A DNA stretch of 64,000 nt from Nostoc piscinale CENA21 (GTDB taxonomy: Bacteria; Cyanobacteriota; Cyanobacteriia; Cyanobacteriales; Nostocaceae): assembly GCF_001298445.1 (NCBI RefSeq), contig NZ_CP012036.1, forward strand, positions 6,945,525 to 7,009,524. Reading direction: 5' to 3'. Of the stretch, positions 26,962-36,224 are shown piece by piece. A program made the position numbers and the translations under genes. The notes beneath the pieces were generated by a model. That model had not been told where the DNA came from and did no database searches. It saw only the letters and a list, made by a program, of their open reading frames with translations. How positions within the stretch are numbered: the stretch's first letter is position 1; each line of letters begins with the position of its first letter.

Positions 26962-27898
26962 ATGACGCTGGAACAGTTGCGAATTTTTTTTAGCCGTAGC
27001 AGAAATGTTGCACTTCACCCGTGCAGCAGAAGCTTTGTATATCACTCAACCAGCCGTCAGTGCTGCTATTCAAAGCTTAGAGACAGAATACGGTGTCAGG
27101 TTGTTTCATCGCATTGGTCGTCATATTGAGATTACAGATGCAGGAAAGTTACTACAAGGTGAAGCGCAAAAAATTCTCGATCATGTAGAGTTAACAGAAC
27201 GAGGCTTGAAGGAATTAAATAATCTGCAACGGGGAGAGTTAAAAATTGGAGCAAGCTTGACAGTTGGTAACTATTGGCTACCTGAAAAAATCAGTCAATT
27301 TAAGCAGTTATATCCGGGTATTTTTATCAATTGTAAGTTAGGGAATGCTGAAGAAATTTGTGAAGGAACTGCTGTAGGAATGTATGATTTGGGTTTGGTA
27401 ACAGGAGATATTAAACCATCATTGCAGCAATCTTTAGAGAAAGATGAAATAGGAAGCGATCGCCTGCAAATTGTTGTGGGTAAATCCCATCCTTGGTATC
27501 AACGTCATGAGATTTATTTAGATGAATTATTGCATACAAGTTGGGTGATGCGTGAGTCTGGTTCTGGCGCACAGCAGATGTTTGATCAAGCCTTACAGAG
27601 TTGGGGAATCGAATCCACAAATCTAGATGTTGTGCTGAATTTCAACACTAGCGAAATGGTGAAAGCTGTTGTCGAAAGTGGCGTTGGCGCAGCCGCACTT
27701 CCAGAATTAATGGTCAAAAAAGAATTACAGCTAGGAACATTACACGCTGTACAAATTACTAATCCGCAAAAAAAATCTACGAAGAAATTAGAAATTATTC
27801 AGCCGATTTGGAAGCTAAAACATCGTCAACGTTTCCATACACAAGTCATGCTTGCTTTTGAAAATATGCTCACACAAGACAACATACAAGTTGCTTAA
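26962..27898 (+). CDS. LysR-family regulator (one apparent frameshift near start)
   Basis: The start ATG at 26962 gives MTLEQLRIF; removing one T from T8 (26984-26991) joins it to LAVAEMLHFTRAAEALYITQ, producing the usual LysR winged-helix N-terminus. The effector domain follows (LKIGASLTVGNYWLPEKISQ), for about 311 residues in total. The CbbR/CysB-like group fits best, but the ligand cannot be read from sequence. It lies between two CadD-like genes and is divergent from copy 1, so it may control these transporters or the neighbouring TauE permease. Confidence 0.85.
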
Positions 27899-28160
27899 TT
27901 TCAACTACTCCAGTTATTCAATTATTTTTATTTATCATTTTAAAAAGAAAGAATATTTGCTCTTATCAAGCCCAAAGAAATATTATTAGCACCAGATAAA
28001 GCCAAGTATCTGATCAGGAAATCAATCACATGAAGCTTTTTGATAACTTCTGTTTGTTGATACTAGGCATAACAATCAAACCATCTCCTGACGTAACCTC
28101 ACTATGACCAATAGAGAGTGACTAAGGAGAACAGAATTACGTCTTTGCGAGCAACATACT

Positions 28161-28835
28161 ATGAGTTGGTTAGTTGGTACTATCATTATCGGCATTTCTA
28201 CTGCGCTTGCTACTACTTTTGATGACAACTTGTACTTGACAGCATTTTTCGGTAAAGTCAATCGCACCTTTCGTCCCCAGAATATTGTCTTAGGTGAGTT
28301 TCTGGGATTCACCTTACTAGTAATGGCTAGTCTTCCTGGTTTTTTAGGTGGTCTGATTATTCCTCATACATGGATTGGGTTACTAGGTTTTTTACCAGTC
28401 GCCATTGGTATTAATCATCTTCTTAACCGAGAAACTGAGACAGAAACAGTACAAGCTGTATCAATTGACTTTGATGCTCGTGCAAAATCGCAGCGACATA
28501 AAAAATCTTTGTTAGCAACTCTGCGAGATCCTCAGACTTATCGTGTCTCTGCGGTCACTATTGCTAATGGTGGAAATAACATTGGGATTTATGTACCGTT
28601 ATTTGCCAGCAGTAGTCTTCCTAGCCTGGGTGTGATTTTGAGTGTTTGCTATTTGACAGTTGGACTATGGTGTTTTCTATCTTATAACTTAACTCGTAAT
28701 CCTCTCACGACTCCTTTACTAGCTCGTTATGCTCGTAAAATCTGTCCTTTCGTCTTAATTTATTTAGGATTATCTATCTTGATCAAAAGTGAAACGTATC
28801 GACTCTTACCTAATATTGCAATGTTTCCTAATTAG
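28161..28835 (+). CDS. CadD-family transporter, copy 2 (divergent)
   Basis: This 224-residue protein has six hydrophobic segments. It is the most divergent of the four copies: TM1 reads TTFDDNLYLTAFF instead of TNxDDI, and the second motif is ANGGNNIGIYVPLFA, with Asp changed to Asn. If the acidic residues carry the ion, this copy may have altered selectivity. Its stop is a few bases before the stop of the convergent TauE gene. Confidence 0.78.
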   Translation: MSWLVGTIIIGISTALATTFDDNLYLTAFFGKVNRTFRPQNIVLGEFLGFTLLVMASLPGFLGGLIIPHTWIGLLGFLPVAIGINHLLNRETETETVQAVSIDFDARAKSQRHKKSLLATLRDPQTYRVSAVTIANGGNNIGIYVPLFASSSLPSLGVILSVCYLTVGLWCFLSYNLTRNPLTTPLLARYARKICPFVLIYLGLSILIKSETYRLLPNIAMFPN

Positions 28836-28838
28836 AGC

Positions 28839-29631
28839 CTAATAAACCAACTTTAAGCTCACCATCATCAAGATAAAATAAACCATAAATCGCAGTGGTT
28901 TTTGGGGCGCAATTTGACAGACTTTCGCTCCTAGTAATACTCCTGGTACTGAACCAAGCCATATTGGTAATACTAAATTCCAGTCCACTGTTCCCAACGT
29001 CAGATGTCCGATAGCAGTGAATATTAACAGAATGGCAGCTTGGGAAATATCCGTGCCAACTAACTTTCGGGTATCTAACCGAAAAAAATGCAATCAGTGC
29101 TAAGGCAAACATTGAACCAGAAGCAACACTAGTTAGACCTACAACACAGCCTAAAAATGCTCCTACAGTTAATGTTTGTAAACGTCCTACTCCAGTATTT
29201 AAGTCAAATTTAGGTAGTTCAGGTAGTTGTACTTTTGGAAAAAAGGTTAATACCAGCATTTGCATCAAAGCAAAAACAGTGACTAACAAAATTGTCACGC
29301 CTAGCAAGTGCAGCATGATGTTATTCAAGTTATGTTCAGCCTTGAGTTTGATCAGATGTAGTATTCCAACTCCTAGTAAGGAACCAGGAACGCTCCCCAA
29401 AGCCAGCCATTTGACGACTTCTCTATCGAGCGTTTGTTGCTGCCAATGTTTGATACTACCAACGACTTTCATCAATGTCGCTGCCACTACATCAGAACTT
29501 ACTGCTACCGCAGGTGGTACTTGAAAAACAAAAATCAACATTGGAGTGATGAGAGAAGCACCACCAATTCCTGTCAGACCTACAACAATACCAACTAAAA
29601 AGCTGAAAAAAGGCAGTAATAAAAAATCCAT
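28839..29631 (-). CDS. TauE/SafE-family anion permease (one apparent frameshift)
   Basis: From M at 29631 (MDFLLLPFFSFLVGIVVGLT, preceded by AGGAG) the protein has the TauE/SafE pattern: VGLTGIGGASLITPMLIF, VVAATLMKVVGSIKHW and GCVVGLTSVASGSMFALALI. Removing one base from A7 at 29082-29088 joins the last third (RLDTRKLVGTDISQAAILLI), giving about 264 residues. The family exports sulfite or sulfoacetate, or moves other organic anions. It fits sulfite released by SsuD. True inactivation cannot be excluded. Confidence 0.8.
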
Positions 29632-29777
29632 ACTCCTGTCCTGAACCGGGGTTTTGTGAATGTGGCTTTGTCTAGCTAACACTAAAAGATTGGCTGTAAT
29701 CCAGTCGTGTAAAAGGTTTCATAGAATTGCAAGTTTTGAATAAATTTAGAGAAGATGGTATTAAATACTTTAATTTG

Positions 29778-29793
29778 ACCGATTTACCGTATT
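29778..29793. promoter_or_regulatory. ACCGATTTACCGTAT motif upstream of TauE gene
   Basis: Two ACCG half-sites in direct order (ACCGATTTACCGTAT) lie about 150 bp before the TauE start inside a 350-bp gene-free spacer (29683-30032) that otherwise shows nothing recognisable. Confidence 0.3.
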
Positions 29794-30032
29794 TTAATAT
29801 TAAAGTATGAGAAAAGTCTAGATTTTTAGAAATTAAACGAATTGCTAGTATTAATTTATACCATTAAATTCAATTGAATTTTTAATTAACATCGTTAATA
29901 AACATATTTAAGCTTCAGTATTTAACTAGACCACAGTGTTTTAAACAACCAGATTAAAGCTTAAAAAATCACTGATTAAATATATTTTTTGTTATTAGGC
30001 GATCGCTCACTTAATATTTGGTACTGTATTAG

Positions 30033-30695
30033 TTAGCTTCTCATCCAAGGTAAGAGGGCAAATGTACCTCTTTCGTAGAGAATGAATAAACCTAAGCCAA
30101 TTAAGACAAAAGGTACAATAACTTTACCGTAGCGACTTAAAATATAGGCAATGGTAGCGTGTTGACTTAATAGATAAGCAGCCGCACATAAAATTCCTAG
30201 CATTATAAAAAATACACTTAAAATAACTCCCAAACTAGCAAAATTCTGCCCAGCAAATAAAGGAATATAAATACTGATATTATCTCCACCATTAGCAATT
30301 TTGATTGCTGCAACTTTATAAGTTTGGGGATGTAAAATACTTAAAATAAAAGACAATAAAGAATTAACCGATGAAGACTGTTTAAATTCAGTTGTGACCG
30401 TTTGAATTTCTATGGTTTCTTGTTCTTGGTTGAGCAATTGCATCAAACCAATTATTATTGGCAATAGTCCGAGTAATCCTATCCATTCTCGCTGTATAAT
30501 CAAACCACCAAAAAATCCTGGTAAGCTGGCAATGATGATAGCGACAAAACCAAGATATTGACCAAACACAATATGTCGCCGTCGAAAATTTCCATCTACC
30601 TGAGAGAAGAGTAGAAGCAAAATTATGATGTCATCAATATTTGTAGCTGTGAAAGCGATAATTGCTTCAATAAAAGATGTACCTAAGTTAATCAT
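30033..30695 (-). CDS. CadD-family transporter, copy 3
   Basis: This 220-residue protein has six hydrophobic segments, TNIDDIIILLLLFSQVD in TM1 and IANGGDNISIYIPLFAGQNF in the second half. It is highly similar to copies 1 and 4. Its start faces that of copy 4 with only about 23 bp between the two initiation codons, an unusually tight head-to-head arrangement suggesting inverted duplication. Confidence 0.82.
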   Translation of the reverse strand: MINLGTSFIEAIIAFTATNIDDIIILLLLFSQVDGNFRRRHIVFGQYLGFVAIIIASLPGFFGGLIIQREWIGLLGLLPIIIGLMQLLNQEQETIEIQTVTTEFKQSSSVNSLLSFILSILHPQTYKVAAIKIANGGDNISIYIPLFAGQNFASLGVILSVFFIMLGILCAAAYLLSQHATIAYILSRYGKVIVPFVLIGLGLFILYERGTFALLPWMRS

Positions 30696-30718
30696 GCTAA
30701 ATTTTCAACCAAAAGGAA

Positions 30719-31390
30719 ATGAATGAGTTAATTACTGCTATTAGCACAGGTGTAGTTGCATTTATCTCTACCAATATTGATGATATTGCAATTTTGCTCC
30801 TGTTGTTTTCGCAAATAAATTCTTACTTTCGACCACAGCATATTTTTTTTGGTCAGTATTTAGGTTTTATTGTACTAATAGCCCTCAGTTTACCTGGTTT
30901 ATTTAGTGGTTTTGTGTTAGGAGCAAACTGGATTGGTTTATTGGGGTTAATACCAATTGCTATAGGTATCAGCCTTTTAATCAATCAGGAAGATGATTCT
31001 ATAGAAGAAAGGTTAGAAGAAACTATGCCAGATTCAGAGGAACTAGCCACTAGTTTTATTTCACCGCAGACTTATACCGTAGCAGCAGTGACAATTGCTA
31101 ATGGCGGTGATAATGTTAGTGTATATATACCGTTATTTGCTAGTAGTAATTTAACTAGTTTTTGGATAATTATTGGAATATTTTTTTTATTATTGGGGGT
31201 TTTATGTTATTCAGCATATCAACTAACTCATCAGCCAGCGATCGCGCATACTTTAACTCGCTACGTTAACCATATTGTACCTTTCATTTTAATAGGATTA
31301 GGTTCGTTTATTATATTAAAAACAGAAGCTTTAAGTTTGATACAATTAGTTGCAAGTTGCTGTTGTTTAATAGTATTAGTGAAAAAATAG
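30719..31390 (+). CDS. CadD-family transporter, copy 4
   Basis: This 223-residue protein has six hydrophobic segments, TNIDDIAILLLLFSQIN and IANGGDNVSVYIPLFASSNL. AAAAGGA sits ahead of the start at 30719. It is followed after 60 bp by the prohibitin-like gene on the same strand. Uninterrupted T8 runs occur in its frame (encoding HIFFGQ and GIFFLL), showing that not all long T-runs in this window cause frameshifts. Confidence 0.82.
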   Translation: MNELITAISTGVVAFISTNIDDIAILLLLFSQINSYFRPQHIFFGQYLGFIVLIALSLPGLFSGFVLGANWIGLLGLIPIAIGISLLINQEDDSIEERLEETMPDSEELATSFISPQTYTVAAVTIANGGDNVSVYIPLFASSNLTSFWIIIGIFFLLLGVLCYSAYQLTHQPAIAHTLTRYVNHIVPFILIGLGSFIILKTEALSLIQLVASCCCLIVLVKK

Positions 31391-31450
31391 GTTAAATCAG
31401 CTTTAAAATTTCTTTACTTATTTACTTTCTTATGGCTGACAATATTTAAC

Positions 31451-32263
31451 ATGACTATGAAAAATAGTAAAACTTTTAATCACGCTGGTAAATTTACTGC
31501 TTTTTTATTTCTAATTACTATCTTGCTCACACCCTGCGTAATTGTTGGCGCAGGAGAACGAGGCGTATTAATGACATTTGGTGAGGTACAAGAGCAAATA
31601 TTAGGAGAAGGCATCCATTTAATTATTCCTGTGGTTAATACAGTTGCCAAGTTAAGTGTTCGTGTACAAAAACAGGAAATATCTGCTGAAGCTGCTTCTA
31701 AAGATTTACAAGATGTATTTACTGATGTTGCTCTGAACTGGCATATTCTTCCAGAGGAAGTTAACATTATTTATCAACAAATCGGCAACGAGCAAAGTAT
31801 TGTCGATAAAATTATTAATCCAGCAGTTGAGGAAGTTATTAAAGCTGTCATTGCCCAATATACTGCGGAAGAAATTATTACTAAGCGCGGAAAAGTAAAA
31901 TTAGAAGTAGACCAAGCTTTAACTACTCGCTTGCGTAACTATCATATTGCAGTTGATGATATTTCATTAATTCACGTCCATTTTTCTGAGTTATTTGGTG
32001 AAGCAGTAGAAGCAAAACAAATTGCTGAACAAGATGCAAAACGCTCAGAATTTCTAGCTTTAAAAGCAGCTAAAGAAGCAGAAGCTAAAGTTAATTTAGC
32101 GAAAGGAGAAGCTGAAATTTATAAATTACTACGTGATGAACTAACAAAAGAGTTGTTACAAAAGCAAGCAATAGATAAATGGAATGGAAAACTACCCTTA
32201 GTTATCGGTAAAGAAAGTCTTAAAATATGGGATTTTAGTGAATTTATTAAGTTATCTAAGTAA
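31451..32263 (+). CDS. Prohibitin/SPFH-family membrane protein
   Basis: This 270-residue protein has an N-terminal membrane anchor (FLFLITILLTPCVIVGAG), then the prohibitin-type SPFH domain (GERGVLMTFGEVQEQILGEGIHLIIPVV, seen in parts), and a long Ala/Glu/Lys-rich coiled-coil (EQDAKRSEFLALKAAKEAEA). SPFH proteins form large membrane rings that guard proteases or organise membranes. It probably shares a transcript with CadD copy 4 and ends at a clear hairpin. Confidence 0.85.
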   Translation: MTMKNSKTFNHAGKFTAFLFLITILLTPCVIVGAGERGVLMTFGEVQEQILGEGIHLIIPVVNTVAKLSVRVQKQEISAEAASKDLQDVFTDVALNWHILPEEVNIIYQQIGNEQSIVDKIINPAVEEVIKAVIAQYTAEEIITKRGKVKLEVDQALTTRLRNYHIAVDDISLIHVHFSELFGEAVEAKQIAEQDAKRSEFLALKAAKEAEAKVNLAKGEAEIYKLLRDELTKELLQKQAIDKWNGKLPLVIGKESLKIWDFSEFIKLSK

Positions 32264-32268
32264 AATTC

Positions 32269-32304
32269 ATGAGTCAGAAAAATACTTTCTTGCTTCTGAC
32301 TCAT
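32269..32304 (+). terminator. Terminator after prohibitin-like gene
   Basis: ATGAGTCAGAA and TTCTGACTCAT form an 11-bp stem, followed by ACTTTT, directly after the stop. Confidence 0.65.
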
Positions 32305-32327
32305 ACTTTTCAAATTCTTACAAGTTA

Positions 32328-32777
32328 TTAGCTATTAGCAAATAAGGCAGGAGTTTCGACTATCTTCAACTGAAGCAATATTATAATTATTAAAGTATAA
32401 ACAGTCGATGAAATAAAACCAGATAAAAGTTCCTTTTTCAGATTACGTTCTTGAGAGTTTTTCTGAAAAATATCTTGAGAACCAAATTGCATTAAGAGAA
32501 TTCCCACAACATTGGAGAGCCAGTAACCCAGAATTGAAGCAGGAATGAGCAACTTTGGGGATAGTAAACTACATAAGTATCCAAAAAAGTAAGCAATGGG
32601 TAGATTGAATAACAAATCATTCCACCAACATAAAGGGGATAATAAATATCCAAGTACCAGCAAGAATCCACCTCTCAGCCTTTTAAATATATTTTTTGGG
32701 GATTCCTGAGTCACAGACTCTGAGACTACTTTTGCTGCTAAACTCGACACCTGACTGTCTTTTTGGATGCTGTTCAT
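32328..32777 (-). CDS. Hypothetical multi-span membrane protein
   Basis: This 149-residue protein has a polar Ser/Gln-rich N-terminus (about 35 residues) and four hydrophobic segments: LRGGFLLVLGYLLSPL, LPIAYFFGYLCSLL, ILGYWLSNVVGILLMQF and FISSTVYTLIIIILLQL. I do not recognise the family. It lies between the prohibitin-like gene (convergent) and gnd on the same strand. Confidence 0.55.
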   Translation of the reverse strand: MNSIQKDSQVSSLAAKVVSESVTQESPKNIFKRLRGGFLLVLGYLLSPLCWWNDLLFNLPIAYFFGYLCSLLSPKLLIPASILGYWLSNVVGILLMQFGSQDIFQKNSQERNLKKELLSGFISSTVYTLIIIILLQLKIVETPALFANS

Positions 32778-33044
32778 AAACTACACTATTTCTCTCAGTT
32801 TAGTGTAGTTTAATCCAGGAATGGTTATAAAGTCTAGTACGATGTTGATTTGTTAGGTTAGCTAAATAGTAAGCGATGCTTCGAGAAGCAGATAGTTGAT
32901 GCGCTGCGTTGCGATCGCTTCCCAAAGCAGACATCCGCTTTGACGCATATCTGTGCAGAAAGACGAAACTCTTTCTCCCCTGCACCCTGCGGTCTTGATG
33001 ATAAGTATTTTACCGGACACGATATTATTCATTGGATATCAAAA

Positions 33045-33075
33045 GAAAGTGACTCTGAATTTCAGAGTCACTTTC
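33045..33075 (-). terminator. Terminator of gnd
   Basis: GAAAGTGACTCTGAA and TTCAGAGTCACTTTC form a 15-bp stem just past the gnd stop; on the minus strand it is followed by TTTTGA. Confidence 0.7.
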
Positions 33076-33129
33076 TCATTTGCAATTGACAGCAATTTAA
33101 ACTTTCACAATATACTCAAAAGTGAAAGT

Positions 33130-34560
33130 TTACTTTTTAGCTTCTTCGATGGGAACCCATTCTGTGTGGAAAGAACCAGGTTTGTCGAGACGCAGATAGG
33201 TGTGTGCGCCGAAGTAGTCGCGTTGTGCTTGAGTGAGGTTTTGGGGCAAGCGATCGCGGCGATAGCTGTCAAAATAATCTAAAGATGCGCTAAAAGCTGG
33301 GACAGGAATACCCAGTTGAGCAGCAGTAATGATCACTTCCCGCCAAGCTGCTTGTCTGTCTAGAATTGTTTGCTTAAATTCAGGAGCTAAGAGCAAGTTA
33401 GGCAATGCAGGATTTTCGGTAAATGCCTTTTTAATCTTATTCAAAAAGCCAGCGCGAATAATACAGCCACCTTTCCAAATCCGAGCTAATTCGCCCAAAT
33501 CCAAATTCCAGTTGAAGGTTTTGGAAGCTGTAGATAGCAATGCCATCCCTTGAGCGTAAGAACAAATCTTGGAGCAATATAAAGCATCCCGGACTTTGTT
33601 AATAAACTCTTTGGTAGTACCGCTATATTTGCCACTGGGGCCTGAGAGTTGCTTAGATGCAGCTATCCGTTCGTCTTTAATTGAAGAGATAATCCGAGCA
33701 TTTACGGCTGCTGTAATGGTAGGAATAGAAACACCTAATTCCAAAGCAGTTTGTACAGTCCAACGACCAGTTCCCTTTTGACCTGCTGCGTCTACAATCA
33801 AATCTACCAAAGGTAGACTGGTGTCTGGGTCAATGTAAGGGAAGATATTAGCTGTAATCTCAATCAAAAACGAGTTAAGTTCGTCTGTGGTGTTCCATTC
33901 AGCAAACACTTCGTGAAGTTGATTGTGGTCAAGTCCACCAGCATTTTTCAGCAAGTCGTAGGCTTCAGCAATTAGCTGCATGTCACCGTACTCAATGCCG
34001 TTGTGTACCATCTTCACATAGTGACCTGAACCACCAGGGCCGACGTAGGTCACACAAGGGCCGTCATCAACTTGGGCAGCAATTTTATTGAAAATTGGTG
34101 AGAGATACTCATAAGAACTTTGAGTACCACCGGGCATGAGTGAAGGGCCGTTTAATGCGCCTTCTTCACCACCACTTACACCCATACCGAGAAACCGTAG
34201 ACCTAGGGGTTCTAGTTCTTCGGTACGTCTTTGGGTATCTTCAAACCAAGAGTTGCCGCCATCAATGATGATATCGCCTTCGTCGAGCAAAGGTTTTAGC
34301 TGTTGAATCACCGCATCTACGGGTTTACCAGCTTGCACCATCACTAGAATTTTGCGGGGACGTTCTAGTGCTGCGACGAATTCTTCTAAAGTAAAGGCCG
34401 CTTTAACGTTACGTCCTGGCGCACGTTCAGCCATGAAAGCATCGGTTTTTTCGCGGGAGCGGTTGTATACTGCAATTGGAAAACCGTTACGTTCCACGTT
34501 GAGAGCGATGTTTTCGCCCATAACAGCTAATCCAATCACACCAAAGCTTTGTAGTGTCAT
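33130..34560 (-). CDS. gnd: 6-phosphogluconate dehydrogenase, decarboxylating
   Basis: This 476-residue protein has an N-terminal NADP-binding fold (FGVIGLAVMGENIALNVERN), the substrate motif LGMGVSGGEEGALNGPSLMP, the catalytic GPGGSGHYVKMVHNGIEYGD and a C-terminal FGAHTYLRLDKPG. It catalyses the NADPH-forming step from 6-phosphogluconate to ribulose 5-phosphate in the oxidative pentose phosphate pathway, which cyanobacteria use in the dark and in heterocysts. It ends at a strong hairpin. The length is normal for the family. Confidence 0.97.
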   Translation of the reverse strand: MTLQSFGVIGLAVMGENIALNVERNGFPIAVYNRSREKTDAFMAERAPGRNVKAAFTLEEFVAALERPRKILVMVQAGKPVDAVIQQLKPLLDEGDIIIDGGNSWFEDTQRRTEELEPLGLRFLGMGVSGGEEGALNGPSLMPGGTQSSYEYLSPIFNKIAAQVDDGPCVTYVGPGGSGHYVKMVHNGIEYGDMQLIAEAYDLLKNAGGLDHNQLHEVFAEWNTTDELNSFLIEITANIFPYIDPDTSLPLVDLIVDAAGQKGTGRWTVQTALELGVSIPTITAAVNARIISSIKDERIAASKQLSGPSGKYSGTTKEFINKVRDALYCSKICSYAQGMALLSTASKTFNWNLDLGELARIWKGGCIIRAGFLNKIKKAFTENPALPNLLLAPEFKQTILDRQAAWREVIITAAQLGIPVPAFSASLDYFDSYRRDRLPQNLTQAQRDYFGAHTYLRLDKPGSFHTEWVPIEEAKK

Positions 34561-34875
34561 AACTAGTTTGGCTAACTCTTGCAGATTCTTTCATCTTTTA
34601 GGGTAATCCGAGAGTTTCTCTTATCCCCTAAAGAAGACATTAAGAGTTACCTTGATTGCTAAAAGCTCAGAACTAACATCACATATAACAAGTTTTAAAT
34701 TGTATCTAATTCAACAATTGTGCTGCAAAATTTGCAAAATTGGAGTATCTAGTTTAGGCATTAGGCAGATGGGATAAAGGATTAAATTCAGAATAATTTT
34801 TCCTTAAATTAAGATAAATTTTCCCGTATCCAGTCCCTAATACCTGATAACAAAATAGTTAAGGAGTAACCAAAA
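34561..34875. other. Divergent spacer gnd / ycf66
   Basis: About 315 bp, A/T-rich, presumed promoters for both genes. I see no small gene or clear operator in it. Confidence 0.4.
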
Positions 34876-35574
34876 ATGCTGGCATACGTCCTAGCTTTGG
34901 TGGTCGGTATTGGTAGTTTATTACTCTACGTATCGGCGTTCTTTTTTCCCGAAATCCACCGAAAGAATGATTTTATTTGGAGTGGCATTGGACTGTTTTA
35001 CGCTTTAGTATTATGGGTGTTTGCCCCCCACATTAGCGGCGGATTATTACTAGGCCATGTGGCGAGTGTGGCTCTTTTGGTGTGGTTTGGTTGGCAAACT
35101 TTATCACTGCGTCGTCAAGTTACACCACAGTTACAACAAACGCCTGTACCTAGTTCGGAAGCCGTGAAAACTTCTGTTCAAGAACAGGTGACAAAGTTAT
35201 CTCTTCAAGAACGCTTTGGCAAATTACAACAAAGTTTGAGTAGCACCTTTAGCGGTGCGAAAAGCAAAGTACAACCACCTGTCAGTAAAAATGTACCAGC
35301 AGAGAAACCTGCTGTTGAGATTATTGACAAAACTACGCCCATTCCAGAACCTGCGCCTGAAGAAGTACCTGCGACTACAGATGCTGCACCTGTAACTGAG
35401 GCTGTTCCAGAAGTAATTCCACCCCATCCCCCATCCCCCGAATTGGTGGAAGCAGCACAAGTACATCCTGAAGCGGAAAACAAAGAACCAATCCCCGTAG
35501 AAGAAATTGCGCCTGATGCGGTGCTTGCTCCCCCGGCGGAAACACCACCAGAACAAATACCGCCGAACACTTAA
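34876..35574 (+). CDS. Ycf66-family protein
   Basis: This 232-residue protein has two to three N-terminal hydrophobic segments (VLALVVGIGSLLLYVSAFF, GLFYALVLWVFAPH, LLGHVASVALLVWFGW) and the Ycf66-type LRRQVTPQLQQTP after them. The C-terminal half is a low-complexity Pro/Glu/Ala tail (EPAPEEVPATTDAAPVTEA), probably disordered. Ycf66 occurs in cyanobacteria and plastids; its function is not established. It supports the phototroph assignment. A hairpin follows the stop. Confidence 0.8.
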   Translation: MLAYVLALVVGIGSLLLYVSAFFFPEIHRKNDFIWSGIGLFYALVLWVFAPHISGGLLLGHVASVALLVWFGWQTLSLRRQVTPQLQQTPVPSSEAVKTSVQEQVTKLSLQERFGKLQQSLSSTFSGAKSKVQPPVSKNVPAEKPAVEIIDKTTPIPEPAPEEVPATTDAAPVTEAVPEVIPPHPPSPELVEAAQVHPEAENKEPIPVEEIAPDAVLAPPAETPPEQIPPNT

Positions 35575-35591
35575 TTTAGTTAAATTTTGTG

Positions 35592-35626
35592 AAACCCAGC
35601 TTGATTTTATGATCATGTTGGGTTTT
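35592..35626 (+). terminator. Terminator after ycf66-family gene
   Basis: AAACCCA and TGGGTTT flank an A/T-rich loop and the second arm runs into TTTT, about 20 bp after the stop. Confidence 0.5.
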
Positions 35627-35715
35627 GCTGTGATCTAAAGTTGCTAGTGGCGATCGCTCAATTTAAGCGACATACTATTTATTTTTTGGAGTACCCGAAG
35701 ATTAGTTACGATTAT

Positions 35716-35982
35716 TTACGCTGTCACCATTTCCGACACAAAACTAGGGGATGCTGGCTCAAAATGTAAAACCATAATTTGCTCTGGACGTAAACCTACA
35801 GATTCATAGGTTTGACCATTGCGATCGCTAAATTCTACTTCAAATACAGCTCCATCCGCTAATATTTCAACTATCGTACCAACTTGACCACGCAACAAAT
35901 TATATTCAGGCAGATAACTTGTCAATGCTACTAAGTCAAGCAACTTTGGTGTAACTTCATTGATGATATATTGGTTGGACAT
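35716..35982 (-). CDS. DUF4926 small protein
   Basis: This 88-residue soluble protein has the small SH3-like barrel pattern of DUF4926: LLDLVALTSYLPEYNLLRGQ, GTIVEILADGAVFEVEFSDRN, and LRPEQIMVLH. Such proteins are frequent orphan genes in cyanobacteria, often next to DUF6883-like partners, which are not seen here. Function is unknown. Confidence 0.75.
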   Translation of the reverse strand: MSNQYIINEVTPKLLDLVALTSYLPEYNLLRGQVGTIVEILADGAVFEVEFSDRNGQTYESVGLRPEQIMVLHFEPASPSFVSEMVTA

Positions 35983-36224
35983 AAGTATTATTTCATCATA
36001 ATTCGCATGTATCTATTGACTAGAGTGTTCCAACGGAGTTAGCCTCTAGTTTCTAACTGAATTTAAGATGTAGATTGCTGAAATAAGGGATGTCATAATA
36101 TCCAATTATTACAAAAAAAGCTATGGCAATTTATTTATCAACAATTTTGATGTATGATAATAGTACAGATGAATTATTAATTTTTAAATTAACCAAAATC
36201 AATAAATATTAAGGTTACACAACT

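Noticed and set aside
35205..35616. Long antisense frames over the ycf66 gene
   Set aside because: They arise from the low-complexity Pro/Glu/Ala-coding tail.
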